DNA from: Petunia secreta | Lineage: Eukaryota > Streptophyta > Magnoliopsida > Solanales > Solanaceae | Assembly (NCBI GenBank): GCA_029990175.1 | Contig: JARKIP010000005.1 | Span: forward strand, 32,001,501 to 32,065,500 | Length of the DNA: 64,000 nt | Direction of reading: 5' to 3' | In this document: positions 11,991-22,918 of the stretch, piece by piece | Position numbering within the stretch: position 1 is the first letter of the stretch | How the letters are laid out: each line of letters starts with the position of its first letter | Notes under the pieces: model-generated | The model's input: only the letters and a program-made list of their open reading frames with translations | What the model was told of the DNA's origin: nothing | Databases searched by the model: none | Translations under genes and position numbers: made by a program

Positions 11991-12634
11991 ATTGAAGCCG
12001 TTCCGGAAGAACCAGGCTGAGGCGCCCCCGCCTAGCCCAGGCGCCCCGCCTGGAAAGCTCACTGCCTAAGGATTAAAATGGTGCACAGGCGCCCCGCCTG
12101 CCTAGGCCCCAGCCCAGGCGCCCCGCCTACCCCAGGCACCCCGCCTACCACCAGGCGCCCCGCCTAGACTCAGCACAAGCCAGGCGCCCCTCCCAGCTTC
12201 AGGCGCCCCTCCCAGCGTGCAGATTTATTAGGCTTTTACTGTTTTGACCCTACGTGGTCTTTTATTCCTAAGCCTAAGTGTGGGCACTTTAGACCTTTTA
12301 CTTAGTGTCTAAAAACATCTATAAATAGCTAGATAGCTAGTCTTATTCCTTAGCTAGTTTGGAAGATAGAATTGAGAAGATAGAATAGGCTTGGCCTTTC
12401 TTGTTGAAGCGTTGACTTCATGTATCTCTTACATTGAATCCATGGTGGATCACCACTAGTGTGAGTCCCGTTTAATGGTTCAAGTCTCTTCTCCCTTTTG
12501 AATCAATCTATGTGTTTAGTTGATTCATTCTTTTCTTCTATTTTCTGTCCTTCCCCTTCCCTTATTTCTTGTTATCTTATGATTATCGCTTCCGCATCAT
12601 AGTTTATCGCTTCCGCCTAGTTTTCCCTACATCA
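11900..12634 (+). repeat. Element D 3' LTR
   Basis: 735 bp. Compared with the 5' LTR it has the 14-bp unit twice, one extra C and about two substitutions. The palindrome cluster is at about 12019-12216. Confidence 0.92.
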
Positions 12635-12639
12635 CTCAC

Positions 12640-14007
12640 ACTAAGAGATACCTCCTCACTTCTAATTTCATCCTCAAGACAACCCCCTTGACAAGGTAAA
12701 CTCTCAAGGAAGGCATTATTAATGGCCTCTTCATCATCGTAACCCGAACCAACAAGAGTAGGGTCACTAGAAGAATCATCTACCTCACTCGAAGTTTCAA
12801 ATAAAGAGTTGTCTATGGGATCAAATCCCTCACACCACGGAGGTTCATACTCATTCCCAACTCTAGCTCGATACAACTCACCACAACCAATAGGGGTGCC
12901 CTCAAACAAAGGATTAGCAAAAGTACGCATCCCATTCTCAAGGTCAAGCAAAGGTGACGTATCAAAGCTAGGTTCTTCGCTCTCACTTGAGGAGTCATCA
13001 TAGACAATCTTGTCCAATTCATGCAATTTGGACTCCTCAAGGTCACTTTCATCCTTACTACGACACACAAATCCACCAAAATCAATTATACCAACAAGGG
13101 TAGAGTCACATAACTCATCTTCCCCTTTATCAAATATGTGTGGGGTGTCATAACAAGGTTCACAAGCAAGGTCAACTAACATATTTCCACTAGAGAGAGG
13201 TTCTTTGAATACCGGGCTCACATCATGATGTGGCGTTTCATTCCTCTCTACTAGGTCACACGTAAACACAAGTTGACCATTAGACTCTTCACTAGTTGCA
13301 AGGTCAATATTGGCATTACAAGCAACAACTAGCTTTGAGTTGCTACAAGACAAGGGATCAACATGTTCATGAGAAGGGAAGGTAACACTTACATTTGAGT
13401 TGCTCCCGTGAGCACTCACATAGCTTGAAGTGTCGTCGCATTCAATGCCTTCATCACGAAGTTCACAATGATGCTCTCCGTCCTCTTGTCTTCCTTCCAA
13501 GGCAAAGGGTTGAGGCTCCACTAGCTCGCCTCCGAGAGTACCTACACAAAAGCTATGGCAAGAAGAAGAAGATAACATAGGGTTAGGAAGAAGGGTGCCC
13601 TCACTCTCAATTTGTTTTTCCTCTCCTCTTCTTTCTTTCAATTCGCTCTCATGTGCAAGTGTGTGGGGATGAGGTCCAAGAATGTCATCACCTCGCTCAC
13701 CTTCCCCAACTCCCTCATTTGCCATTGGTTGGCTCATAGGAGTAGTAGAATTACTCCTAGAGTGAGTAGTTACATTTACTTGGGGAATGCCCAAGTTGTG
13801 GGGAATGCCCACTTGTTAGGGAGTGCCCAACGGTTGGGGATTGCCCAACACTTCATCACTAGTACCCCCTACGGTACCATTTTGGACACTCGGGGTCCAT
13901 TCCTCTATGAGGCGATCAAACCTCGAGCTTATGGATCTCACCTCGGCCAAGAGGTTGACCAAAGTGCTTACCGGTACCTCAACGGTATCGTATACGTCTC
14001 CGGCCAT
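12640..14007 (-). pseudogene. Element C novel ORF, 5' part (short Gag-like start plus acidic region)
   Basis: Starts at the ATG at 14007 after TAG|GTAA. The first ~64 residues resemble the Gag N-terminus of M (LLAEVRSISSRFDRL...TPSVQ) and carry LGNPQ-like repeats. A TAA at 13813-13815 replaces a likely CAA. The frame then goes straight into the acidic region shared by the non-autonomous elements (PHHDVS, CYDTPHIFDKGEDEL, DDSSSESEEPS, EPPWCEGFDP). Capsid, zinc knuckle and protease are absent. Element D interrupts the frame at 12634. The function is unknown. C shows that the acidic-plus-WLYHKS part can be the main coding content of an element that transposed recently. Confidence 0.75.
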
Positions 14008-15146
14008 TTACCTACAAAAATTAAAGACAAGAGAAAGAGGTTAGAGTAAAAACCTCACTCGCTCCCTCACCTTTGGAATGTCTCTCGGGTACACTCAATT
14101 TAGTGGGTGGTAGGATCACTCAAGCTTGATTTCAAAGGCTTCCTCGTAGTTGAACAACCACCTCAATAACCACTCAAGTCACACGGACCAAATACTCTTC
14201 GGGGTGAGTGGAATCGATGGGACTCGATGGACGAACGGCTATATGAGTGAGCACTTGAAGCAAAAATGTTCTACGAGGCTTCTTTGAGTTCTACTCTCCT
14301 CTAGGCACGAATGTCCTAATACGCTCAAGAGTTAGTGTCTTTCGAGTAGGCCAATTACCCTAGAAACACTAACCAAGAAGCCCGGAGGCAAACAACAAGT
14401 GAAAACCTACGAAAAAACTACCCGGAAACAAGTAACAGGGGGAGGCGCTCCGCCCAGAGGGGGAGGCGCTCCGCCTCCAAATGTCCAGAGTGCAGCCCAG
14501 AGGGAGGCGGTCCGCCTCAAAATGTAGGCGGTCCGCCTACTTGATTTTCCTGCAGCTTTGCACTCCGCGTTTTTGATTCTTTAGCACCTAAATTTCCAAC
14601 AAAAACACATTGTTTTTCCAATCTAATGGTACCCAAAGGTGTATAGGATGATTACAAACAAACCCCAATAGTTTTTAACCCCAATCAAACAACAAATAAT
14701 CGATTTCGATTCTTGAAGCCAAGTTTCAAGGGTTTTGAAAATTTTGAGATTTGATTCTTCAAAATTTTTTAATCACAACACCAAATCAAGGTATTTTGGT
14801 ACCAAAAGAACGGGAATCAAACATGTATCAAACCCCAATGATTTTCAATGTTTGGGGGTTTGAATCCAACAAGTTTTAGTCAATTTTGTGAAATTTCAAC
14901 TTTTGGGTTTGATTTTCAACTCCAAAACGTGTTTTGTTGGTACCCAATTGTCGAGAATACATAAACAAACAATCCCCGATAATCAAAACCAACAAAATCG
15001 TAACAACGAACGATTTCTAGCAATTTTTTTTGTGATTTTCAAGTTTTTGGATTTTTTTGTTTTTCTTCAAATTTCAAGAACAAACAACAAGAACACAACA
15101 ACGATAAGAACAAGACCGAGGATTCGTAAGAACGAAGCCTAGTCGT
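14008..15146 (-). other. Element C 5' leader
   Basis: Untranslated leader of 1.1 kb. It holds a GC-palindrome cluster at 14440-14539, of the same flavour as C's LTR cluster, and a PBS-proximal stem-loop at 15120-15139. The stretch 14580-15110 is AT-rich and no gene is supported. Confidence 0.68.
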
Positions 15147-15158
15147 GCTCTGATACCA
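15147..15158 (-). other. Element C primer-binding site (tRNA-iMet)
   Basis: GCTCTGATACCA on the plus strand, two bases from the LTR. Confidence 0.92.
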
Positions 15159-15160
15159 AC

Positions 15161-16002
15161 TGATGCAATGGAAAATAGGCGGAAGCGACAAACGATATAA
15201 AAGTGCGGAAGCTAAAACAAGATAGGCGATATCGATGAAGATATCGCGATAAAGAGCAAGACGAGGCTTGAACGTTTACCTAAGTAGCACCGAGGAACTC
15301 GTCTCGATACACCCCGGGTGAAGTCAAGGATCACCTATACTATGCAACTACCCTCAAGAGGCACCTGGCTCTTGCAAATAGAATGATCAAAGAGGTTTCG
15401 ATGTTCAACTTGGAATCCACCAAGTGAAATCATGCCCGCTCACGGGTTCTTCATTGAGATTCACTCAAGAAATTCATCATTCTACATTCAAGGTTTGTTA
15501 AAATGAAATGAAGACCTAAGGGCTCTATTTATAGGCCCTTTCTAAGACTAAAGTAAATGTCTAGAACACCCCCAAAGTGGGTTATAACAATACAAGCCAC
15601 TTAAGGGCAAAAATGGAACTTTACACAAAATCCCGCCTCAGCTTACAGGGGGAGGCGCTCCGCCTCATTGGGGGAGGCGCTCCGCCTCAGGGCCCTTCAG
15701 TGAGGGGCGGTCCGCCTCAGTGGGGGAGGCGCTCCGCCTCTTGCTGTGCAGCCTTCTGGACTTTGGCAGGCGGTCCGCCTCTTTGGGGAGGCGCTCCGCC
15801 TCTTCCTGGGAGGTATGGATACGGCTCAAAATGGACTCTAAGTGTTCCTCCTTGGCCCGTAGTCGGTCCTCCCTCAATGGTGATCAAGTTCATGACTCCA
15901 AATCACTCTCGGATCCTCCTCGGCAGCCCTTGATGTATACTCCTTGTGCTCTTGAGCTTGGCTCTTGATGGTTGTCGTTTAGGCCCGATTTATATTGCAT
16001 CA
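15161..16002 (-). repeat. Element C 5' LTR
   Basis: 842 bp, matching the 3' LTR except for one missing G. It holds a palindrome cluster at about 15651-15806 and a minus-strand TATA at 15526-15533. Confidence 0.93.
15526..15533 (-). promoter_or_regulatory. Element C LTR TATA box
   Basis: TATAAATA on the minus strand in the 5' LTR, downstream of the palindrome cluster in the direction of transcription. Confidence 0.6.
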
Positions 16003-16028
16003 TTTGATCTTTGACTTGTGCAGGTACC

Positions 16029-19000
16029 ATGGCTGGAAACGATGGCAAAAGCATTGAAAAGCCTGAATTGTCGTTAGCCGATCTCATGGCTGCGATACAA
16101 GGCATCAGTGCCGAATTAAGTGGAGTGAGTGCTCGAGTAGCTAACCTCGAGCAGGGAAGTGCGTCCGTGACCATGCATGGGTCCGGCGCTGGAACAAGCG
16201 AATCCACTCCGATGAAACCTGAGCTGTATGCTGAGCTTCTTCGACAACATCAGTTGACGAGTGAAGCAATTCGAAGAGAGCTTAACTTGGGCAATCCCCA
16301 AGCACAACAAAACTTGGGCAACCCCCAAGCTGGAAATCAAAACTTGGGCATTCCCCGAGGAGAGAGAATACCACCTCCAGCGGCCCGAAGAGATCTTGGA
16401 GCTGTTGCCGAAGAGGTTGATGAAGAGGAATTTCCCGAGGACGAATATGAGCGTGAGCCGCCATTCGCTCAACGAAGGCAAGCTCACCGAGGTCGTGGAA
16501 ATTTCCGAGGTCGAGGCGGAGGCGCAAATGTTGAAAGAAATATTGGGCGCGAGGCTGATGATCGAGAAGATGAGATTCTCGAACAGGTTCGTGGTGTTCG
16601 AGACTCAAACTTGAATAGTGTCAAGATCACTATTCCACCCTTTAAAGGAACTAGTGATCCCGATGAGTATCTTGAATGGAAGCTTAAAATGGAGCGCATC
16701 TTTGAAACCAATGAGATGACCGATGAGAGAAAAGCTGCCCATGCCATTGCTTCGTTCGAAGCTTATGCATCAACATGGTGGGAATCTGACAAGAGGCATC
16801 GAAGAAGAAATGACTACCCAGTAGTCAATACTTGGCCACAGTTGATGAAAGCGATGGATGGTAAGTACTTGAGTGCCAAGTACAGGCAGACTCAAATGCA
16901 AAAGCTCTATGAGTTAAAGCAAGGGTCCAAGTCTGTCCAAGAGTACCACGATGAGTTCGAAAAGGTTCGATTGAATCTTGATCTGGTCGAAGACGAAGAG
17001 CAAGCCATTATCAGATTCAAAAATGGCTTGGCTAGGGATGTGTCATCTCAGTTGAGACTCCACGTGTACCACACGTTGGAAGGTGTGTTTGAAGCTGCCA
17101 CCGAAGCTGAAAAATTGGTGAAGGACGATAAGGCAAACTGGTATCGAGGAGTCACTACTTCTACTCCTTTGAACCGAAGTAAAGAATGGAAGAGTCCAAA
17201 CCAAGCAAGTGCTAACGCTGTTCGAGATTCGAAGAGATCCTTCGAAAGAGGTGTGACCGTTAACCAACCAAGAGAAGTGGGAGGTAAAGTTCAACTCAAC
17301 TCTCCTAGTGCTTCAAATATTCAGTGTCACAAATGCAAAGGTTATGGTCACATGGCAAAAGAGTGTCCAACTCGCAAAGTTATGCTTCTGCTCGAAGATG
17401 GAACCGTCCATGAGCAAGCGAGTGACACCGAGGAGGAAATTATCGAGGAGACTGATCGAGCTGAAGTTGATGATGATCATGAGGCTGCCGAAGCTGATCA
17501 TCCGGAAATGTTTCTTGTGGTTCGAAGGAATTTGAGCTGCATGACTCTTGAAGAAGAGGACAACCAAAGAGAAAACCTCTTTCATGCCCGATGTCGAGTG
17601 AGGGGAAAGGTGTGTTCGATGATCATTGATTCCGGTAGTTGTGCCAATGTAGTGAGCCAAACTTTGGTTTCACAAATGGGATTACCTACGATGAAGCATC
17701 CCCACCCTTACAAGTTACAATGGCTGAATGAGTGTGGAGAATTGAGAGTTGTCAAACAGGTGTGGATCAAGTTCAAAATCGGAGAGTATCAAGATGAGAT
17801 GATATTCGATGTTGTTCCGATGCAAGCTTGTCATTTTCTATTGGGTCGACCATGGCAGTATGACCGAACAGCTGTTCACAATGGCAGATCCAACACTTAC
17901 ACTGTGAAGCTCGACGGGAAGAGTTTCATGCTCAAACCCTTGTCTCCAAAACAAGTCACCGAGGACTATAAACGAATGAAAGAATTGAAAGAAGCGGCCA
18001 AAGCTAAGCTTCCGATGGGAGCAAAATTGGGGCCCGAAGAGACAAACTCACCGATCGAAGTGAAAGGAATTTGTGCAATCATGTAACCCGGTGAGATCTT
18101 ACGAGGCAACGACCACGGTCAGATGATGATTTGCCTCGTGCACAAGGGTATCTTTCTAAACTCTAATGATGATTTTTCTAATGATAACCCTTTGCCTTTG
18201 TTTGTTCGCAAAGTTTTGCAGGACTTCGAGGACATGTTTCCCGAGGAAATGCCAGGTGGATTACCTCCGATGAGAGGAATCGAGCACCAAATTGACTTCG
18301 TACCAGGGTCTCAAATCCCTAACAAACCTGCATACCGGTGTAATCCTGAAGACACCAAAGAGCTCCAACGGCAGGTTGATGAACTGCTGAACAAGGGCCT
18401 CGTTCGTGAGAGCTTGAGTCCTTGCGCCGTTCCTGTTATCCTTGTCCCGAAGAAGGATGGAACATGGCGAATGTGTGTTGACTGTCGAGCAGTCAACAAA
18501 ATAACGGTAAAGTATCGTCATCCTATCCCTCGATTAGATGACATGCTAGATGAGTTAAGTGGTTCTTCATGCTTTTCGAAGATAGACCTCAGGTCCGGTT
18601 ACCACCAGATCCGAATGAAACCCGGAGACGAGTGGAAAACCGCATTCAAGACCAAATTCGGTCTCTATGAATGGTTGGTGATGCCTTTTGGCTTATCCAA
18701 TGCACCGAGCACATTCATGCGACTGATGAACCATGTGCTCAAACCGTTCATAAATAAGTTTGTTGTCGTTTATTTCGATGACATACTTGTTTATAGCAGA
18801 ACCGTGGATGAACATGTCGACCACCTAAGGCAAGTACTTGAAAAGCTTCGAGAAGAGAAGTTGTATGCCAACTTCAAGAAATGCGCCTTTGGTGTCGATC
18901 GTGTAGTCTTTCTTGGATTTGTTGTCAGTGCTAATGGTGTCGAAGTCGACGAATCAAAAGTCGAAGCCATCAAAGATTGGCCAACTCCAACCTCGGTATC

Positions 19001-21080
19001 ACAAGTTCGTAGCTTCCATGGCTTAGCTAGCTTTTACCGAAGGTTTGTTCGTGACTTTAGCACCGTGGCAGCTCCTTTAACCGAGCTGGTGAAGAAAGAC
19101 AATCCATTTGTGTGGGGAGAGTCCCAAGAGAGGGCTTTCCAAGAGTTGAAGCGGAGGCTTTGTTCTGCCCCGTTGTTGCAACTCCCTGACTTCGGCAAAG
19201 CATTCGAAGTCGAGTGTGATGCATCTGGAGTTGGGATCGGAGGAGTGCTGATGCAAGACTCGAAGCCGATCGCTTACTTTAGCGAAAAGCTTAAGGGTGC
19301 AACTTTGAATTACTCTACGTATGACAAAGAGTTGTATGCCCTCGTTCGAGCACTCGCCCATTGGCAGCATTATTTGTGGCCTCGAGAGTTTGTGATCAAA
19401 AGTGATCATGAGTCTTTGAAACATCTCTGAGGTCAGGAGAAATTGAATCGAAGACATGCCAAGTGGGTTGAATTCATTGAAAGCTTTCCCTATGTAATTC
19501 ATTACAAAAAGGGAAAAGATAATGTTGTGGCCGATGCGCTATCAAGGAAATTTGCCTTAGCGACCACTCTCGCCTCTAGGCTCATGGGATTCGAAAGCAT
19601 CAAGTCGATGTACGAGGACGATCCCAAGCTGAAATGTGTTCGAGACGCAATCTTGAGTGGCCGAAAGGTTGAGAAATATCAGTGGCATGATGGCTACCTC
19701 TTCAAAAATGGGAGGGTTTGTGTGCCAGTGTCATCGTGGAGAGAGCTCCTGGTTCGAGAAGCTCACTCAGGTGGACTGATGGGACACTTCGGTGTCGATA
19801 AAACTCTTGGTATCTTGACCGAGCAGTTCCATTGGCCCAAAATGCGACGAGATGTGGAAAAGCTTTGCAACGCTTGTCTCGTTTGCAAGAAAGCAAAATC
19901 GAAGTCCAACCCTCATGGTTTGTACACCCCGTTGCCTGTGCCTGATCGACCTTGGGTTGATATATCCATGGACTTTGTCTTGGGGTTACCGAGGTCGAGG
20001 GGAGGACATGATAGCATCTTCATTGTGGTTGACCGTTTTTCAAAAATGGCTCACTTTATTCCTTGCAAAAAGTGTGATGATGCACAGCATGTAGCTACAT
20101 TTTTTGTTTCTAATGTGTTAAAATTGCATGGTGTACCTCGTACTATTGTGAGTGATCGAGACTCGAAGTTCTTGAGTCATTTTTGGAAATGTTTGTGGGG
20201 TGCCCTCGGCACCAAGCTACTATTCTCGACGTCTCACCATCCTCAGACTGATGGACAGACCGAGGTAGTTAACCGAACCTTGGGATCTTTGCTTCGATCA
20301 ATGACCAAAGGGAAGGTTGGAAACTGGGCTGATCGTTTGCCCATGATGGAGTTCGCATACAATCGAACGGTGCATAGAATGATCAACATGACCCCGTTTG
20401 AATGTGTGTATGGCTTTAATCCTTTGATTCCACTTGATTTAACCCTATTGCCTCGAGATTCTGTTCTTGATTTTGAAGGTACTCGAAGAGCAGCTGCCTT
20501 GATCGAATTGCATGCAAAGGTGAAGAAGAACCTCGAGGAGGCCTATGCAAAGGTTGCCTTAAAGAAAAACAAGGGGCGTAAAAAGTTGGAATTAAAGAAG
20601 GGAGATTGGGTTTGGGTTCACTTCCGAAAGGAACGCTTCCCGAACCAAAGGAAAGGAAAGTTGGCTCCTCGAGGGGATGGTCCATTTCAAGTGTTGACCA
20701 AGATCAACAACAATGCCTACGTGATCGACCTTCCTGGTGAGTATAACGTGTCCAACACCTTTAATGTTGCTGACTTAGTTCCTTGTGTTGTAGGTCCAAC
20801 TTCGGAGGACGAGGAGGGCTTGATTTCGAGGACGAAATCTTCTCAAGAAGGGGAGGATGATGCAGCCCGATCAAGTGCTGATCAAGTGATCGATCCACCG
20901 AGGAGACCGATGACAAGAAGCCAAGCCAAGCTGCTGCACGATGTACACGTTCACTTAGCCTGGCCGAAGGAAAACAATTGCTCCGAAGCTGAGTGGCCGA
21001 ACTCAAGAATCGAAGGCATTATCTTCAGATTTGAGCCCGAAGGCAAAGTGACCGAGGACAATGAGCTCGAAGACAATTGA
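16029..21080 (+). pseudogene. Element B gag-pol polyprotein with two in-frame stops
   Basis: A single frame of about 1684 codons is interrupted only by TAA at 18084-18086 (before PR-RT) and TGA at 19428-19430 (between RNase H and IN). Siblings have CAA and CGA at these sites, so both are C-to-T changes. Domains in order: Gag N-terminus with LGNPQ/LGIPR repeats, RG-rich linker, capsid, zinc knuckle CHKCKGYGHMAKEC, protease D-S-G, RT YFDD, RNase H (CDASGVGIGG), integrase HHCC (CLVCKKAKS) and DDE core (MDFV, SDRD, QTEV), and an INTEGRASE C-terminus ending SRTKSSQEGEDD. The last ~74 codons lie inside the 3' LTR and include RPMTRSQAK. No chromodomain is evident. The protein would copy and integrate the element if the stops were absent or suppressed; as read it is broken. 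Confidence 0.92.
20845..20857 (+). other. Element B polypurine tract
   Basis: AAGAAGGGGAGGA immediately before the 3' LTR primes plus-strand synthesis. It is also translated as part of the QEGEDD motif. Confidence 0.9.
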
Positions 21081-21612
21081 GCGTCCGAAGGCAACAAGTG
21101 TGTGTTCGAGCAGACAATCGAGAACCGAAGCCAAGGCTTACCGAAGTCAAAGTCTGCCGAACACATTTTAACTCAGCCCTGCGTGGCTTATTTCTATTGG
21201 TCAACTGTGACCTATTTACTAGTTTACCCTTAGTATTTCCTATATAAACACTGTTTCCTTTCATTGTAAGCAGCTAGTTTTTGAATATTGATGAATTGAA
21301 TGAAAGTGCCGAAGCACATTTCTTCTTGTCTCCGTCGTGAGCAAAACCCCGGTGAGGGCTTTTAAGGACTTGTGGCTTTCGGTTAGTCCGATTGAACATT
21401 CCTCTTGATCATTCAGTTTGCAAGAGGCAATGTTCTCTTGAGGATTGTTGCATAGTATAGGTGATCCTTGTATCCCTTTTGATTGAGCTTTGAGACAGGT
21501 TCCTCACTGTTCTTTCGAAAGAAGCAAGTTTTGTCTTGCTTTTATCTTTATCTTTCTTGTTTGTTCTTCCGCGTTTTGTGCTAACAATCCCTTCGGGAAT
21601 TGCATTGCACCA
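20858..21612 (+). repeat. Element B 3' LTR
   Basis: 755 bp, the same length as the 5' copy and about 99.5% identical by eye. It encodes the polyprotein C-terminus to 21080 and carries the TATA at 21241-21248. Confidence 0.92.
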
Positions 21613-21617
21613 AATAG

Positions 21618-22534
21618 CAAACCTCAACTTAATCACTCAACTCAAAAGCCAAATGCACTCCGGGGTGAGTGGAGTTGATATGACTCTATCGGAACGATAA
21701 GCTCTTTAAGTGCGGACTTGAGCCAAATGAGACTACGAGTCTTCTTTGAATTCTAGTCTCCGGTCTAGGCTTGAGTTTCCTAATAGCTTAGAAGGGCTAG
21801 CACAATTCAAGTAGGAGAGATTACTCAAAGAAGTACTAGCTAGATGCGATGCAATCAAAGAAACAAGCGATCCTACGAAAAACTACCCAAAGCAACAACT
21901 CCCAGAAGTAAGCGCCCCGCCTCAGAAGAGTAGGCGCTCCGCCTCTTTGGAGGAGGCGCTCCACCTCAGCAAATTCCAGAGAGGTCACAACCCTTAGGCG
22001 GTCCGCCTCAGATTCTAGGCGCTCCGCCTCCTGCAACCTTCAACACAGTTTCACTTGGGGTTTTCTTGGTTTTGCACCCAAAAATCCAACAATTCTCAGG
22101 TTGTTTTAGCAATTCAAAGGTACCCCAATGTTGTTTCAATCACAAAGAACAAACCCTAACAACTTTTATCAAACCCCAATAAAAAACAAACAATCCACCA
22201 TGTTCATCATCTTCAAAAATAGGGTTTCAAAATTTTCAAATTTTCAAAGGGTTTCAAATTTTCAAATCTTACGTTTCAACTTCAAATCTTGTATTTAGGG
22301 TACCAAAAGAACGGGTTTCCAATAAGGAACAAACCCTAATAACAATCACACAACGGGTCCAACAAACCAAGGTGCGAAGAATCAAGGGTCGGGGGTTTAT
22401 AGGCTTTTCAACTTTTTCTATTTTTTTTGTGTTTTCTTCTTTTTCTTCAACAACAAATAAGAACCTAACATAGAAACTAACTTAGGTGCGAAGAATCAAG
22501 GGTCGGGGGTTTGTAGAAACAAAACCCGAGCCTT
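21618..22534 (-). other. Element A 5' leader (distal part)
   Basis: Untranslated leader between the PBS and gag; its gag-proximal 135 bases lie at 3258-3392 on the other side of element B. It contains a GC-rich palindrome cluster at 21911-22030 (GGCGCTCCGCC, GGCGGTCCGCC). A stem-loop lies next to the PBS at 22503-22529. No coding region is supported. Confidence 0.7.
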
Positions 22535-22546
22535 GCTCTGATACCA
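22535..22546 (-). other. Element A primer-binding site (tRNA-iMet)
   Basis: The plus strand reads GCTCTGATACCA, so the minus strand carries TGGTATCAGAGC, complementary to the 3' end of plant initiator-Met tRNA. It lies three bases from the LTR end, as in every sibling. Confidence 0.9.
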
Positions 22547-22549
22547 AGA

Positions 22550-22918
22550 TGATAAGGATCAATACGACAAAACAATAAAGATAGGAGAGCGAGACACTTC
22601 TCGAACTCCCTTCGAAGTAACCCCGGGGAACTTGTCCCGAGATACCCCCGAATCGGCGTCTAGAAGGACCTACACTATGCAACCACCCTCGAGTCGCACC
22701 CGGGACTCGTAAGTAGAATGATCGGGTTTCGGTTCAAGACTCAACTAGGATCTGCTAGTGAATTCAAGCAACCAAGAAAGGGTTTCTTCATAAAAAGAGA
22801 TAAACTCTATTCTTCATTCATAAGATTCAAAGGTAAGCTAATGTTTGAGGAGGCTAAGTGAAGTATTTATAGGCTTCACTTAGTCATAATAAAAGGTCTA
22901 AAGTACCCCCAAAGTGGG
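22550..22918 (-). repeat. Element A 5' LTR, truncated by element F
   Basis: It begins TGATAAGG next to the PBS and runs 369 bases before F's LTR starts. A minus-strand TATAAATA lies at 22864-22871. The remainder, expected to hold the GC-palindrome cluster, is not in the window. Confidence 0.8.

Larger units (their letters stand above)
6912..12634 (+). mobile_element. Element D: non-autonomous retrotransposon with protease-like plus novel ORF
   Basis: Plus-strand insertion in C's frame with TSD CTCAC (6907-6911 and 12635-12639). LTRs are 720 and 735 bp. The internal region encodes one long frame with no capsid, zinc knuckle, RT, RNase H or integrase. It is of the same family as H, sharing LTR sequence and ORF. 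Confidence 0.93.
5346..16002 (-). mobile_element. Element C: non-autonomous retrotransposon with short Gag N-terminus plus novel ORF
   Basis: Minus-strand element inserted in B's leader with TSD TTTGA (5341-5345 and 16003-16007). LTRs of 843 and 842 bp differ by one G in a G-run, so the insertion is very recent. The internal region has a tRNA-iMet PBS and a PPT but no capsid, zinc knuckle, protease, RT or integrase. Its one frame (14007 down to 6279) is split by element D at 6912-12634. With D removed, C is about 4.9 kb. Confidence 0.92.
3393..21612 (+). mobile_element. Element B: autonomous-type CRM-like Ty3/gypsy retrotransposon, interrupted by C
   Basis: Paired 755-bp LTRs (TGATGCAG...GCACCA) are flanked by AATAG (3388-3392 and 21613-21617). 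The order is LTR, tRNA-iMet PBS, 1.2-kb leader, one Gag-Pol frame, PPT, LTR. Element C splits the leader at 5346-16002. With C removed, B is about 7.6 kb. The LTRs differ at about four positions by eye, so insertion was recent. Two in-frame stops make the polyprotein non-functional as read. Unlike its relatives, B shows no GC-palindrome cluster in its LTR or leader. Confidence 0.92.
1..22918 (-). mobile_element. Element A: degenerate autonomous-type Ty3/gypsy retrotransposon (outermost, partial)
   Basis: A reads on the minus strand and leaves the window at base 1. Its visible parts are 1-3392 (gag-pol) and 21618-22918 (leader, PBS and the start of the 5' LTR). Element B sits between them with the duplication AATAG (3388-3392 and 21613-21617). 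Element F then interrupts A's 5' LTR at 22919. The remaining LTR, integrase region and 3' LTR are not visible. Gag-Pol is of the chromovirus type closest to CRM/Reina. As the host of all other insertions, A is the oldest element here, which fits its frameshifts and stop. Confidence 0.85.

Noticed and set aside
19443..21080. A chromodomain at the integrase C-terminus
   Set aside because: After the GPFQVL and SRTKS tail the frame enters the LTR; I could not see the aromatic-cage pattern of a chromodomain, so it was not annotated.
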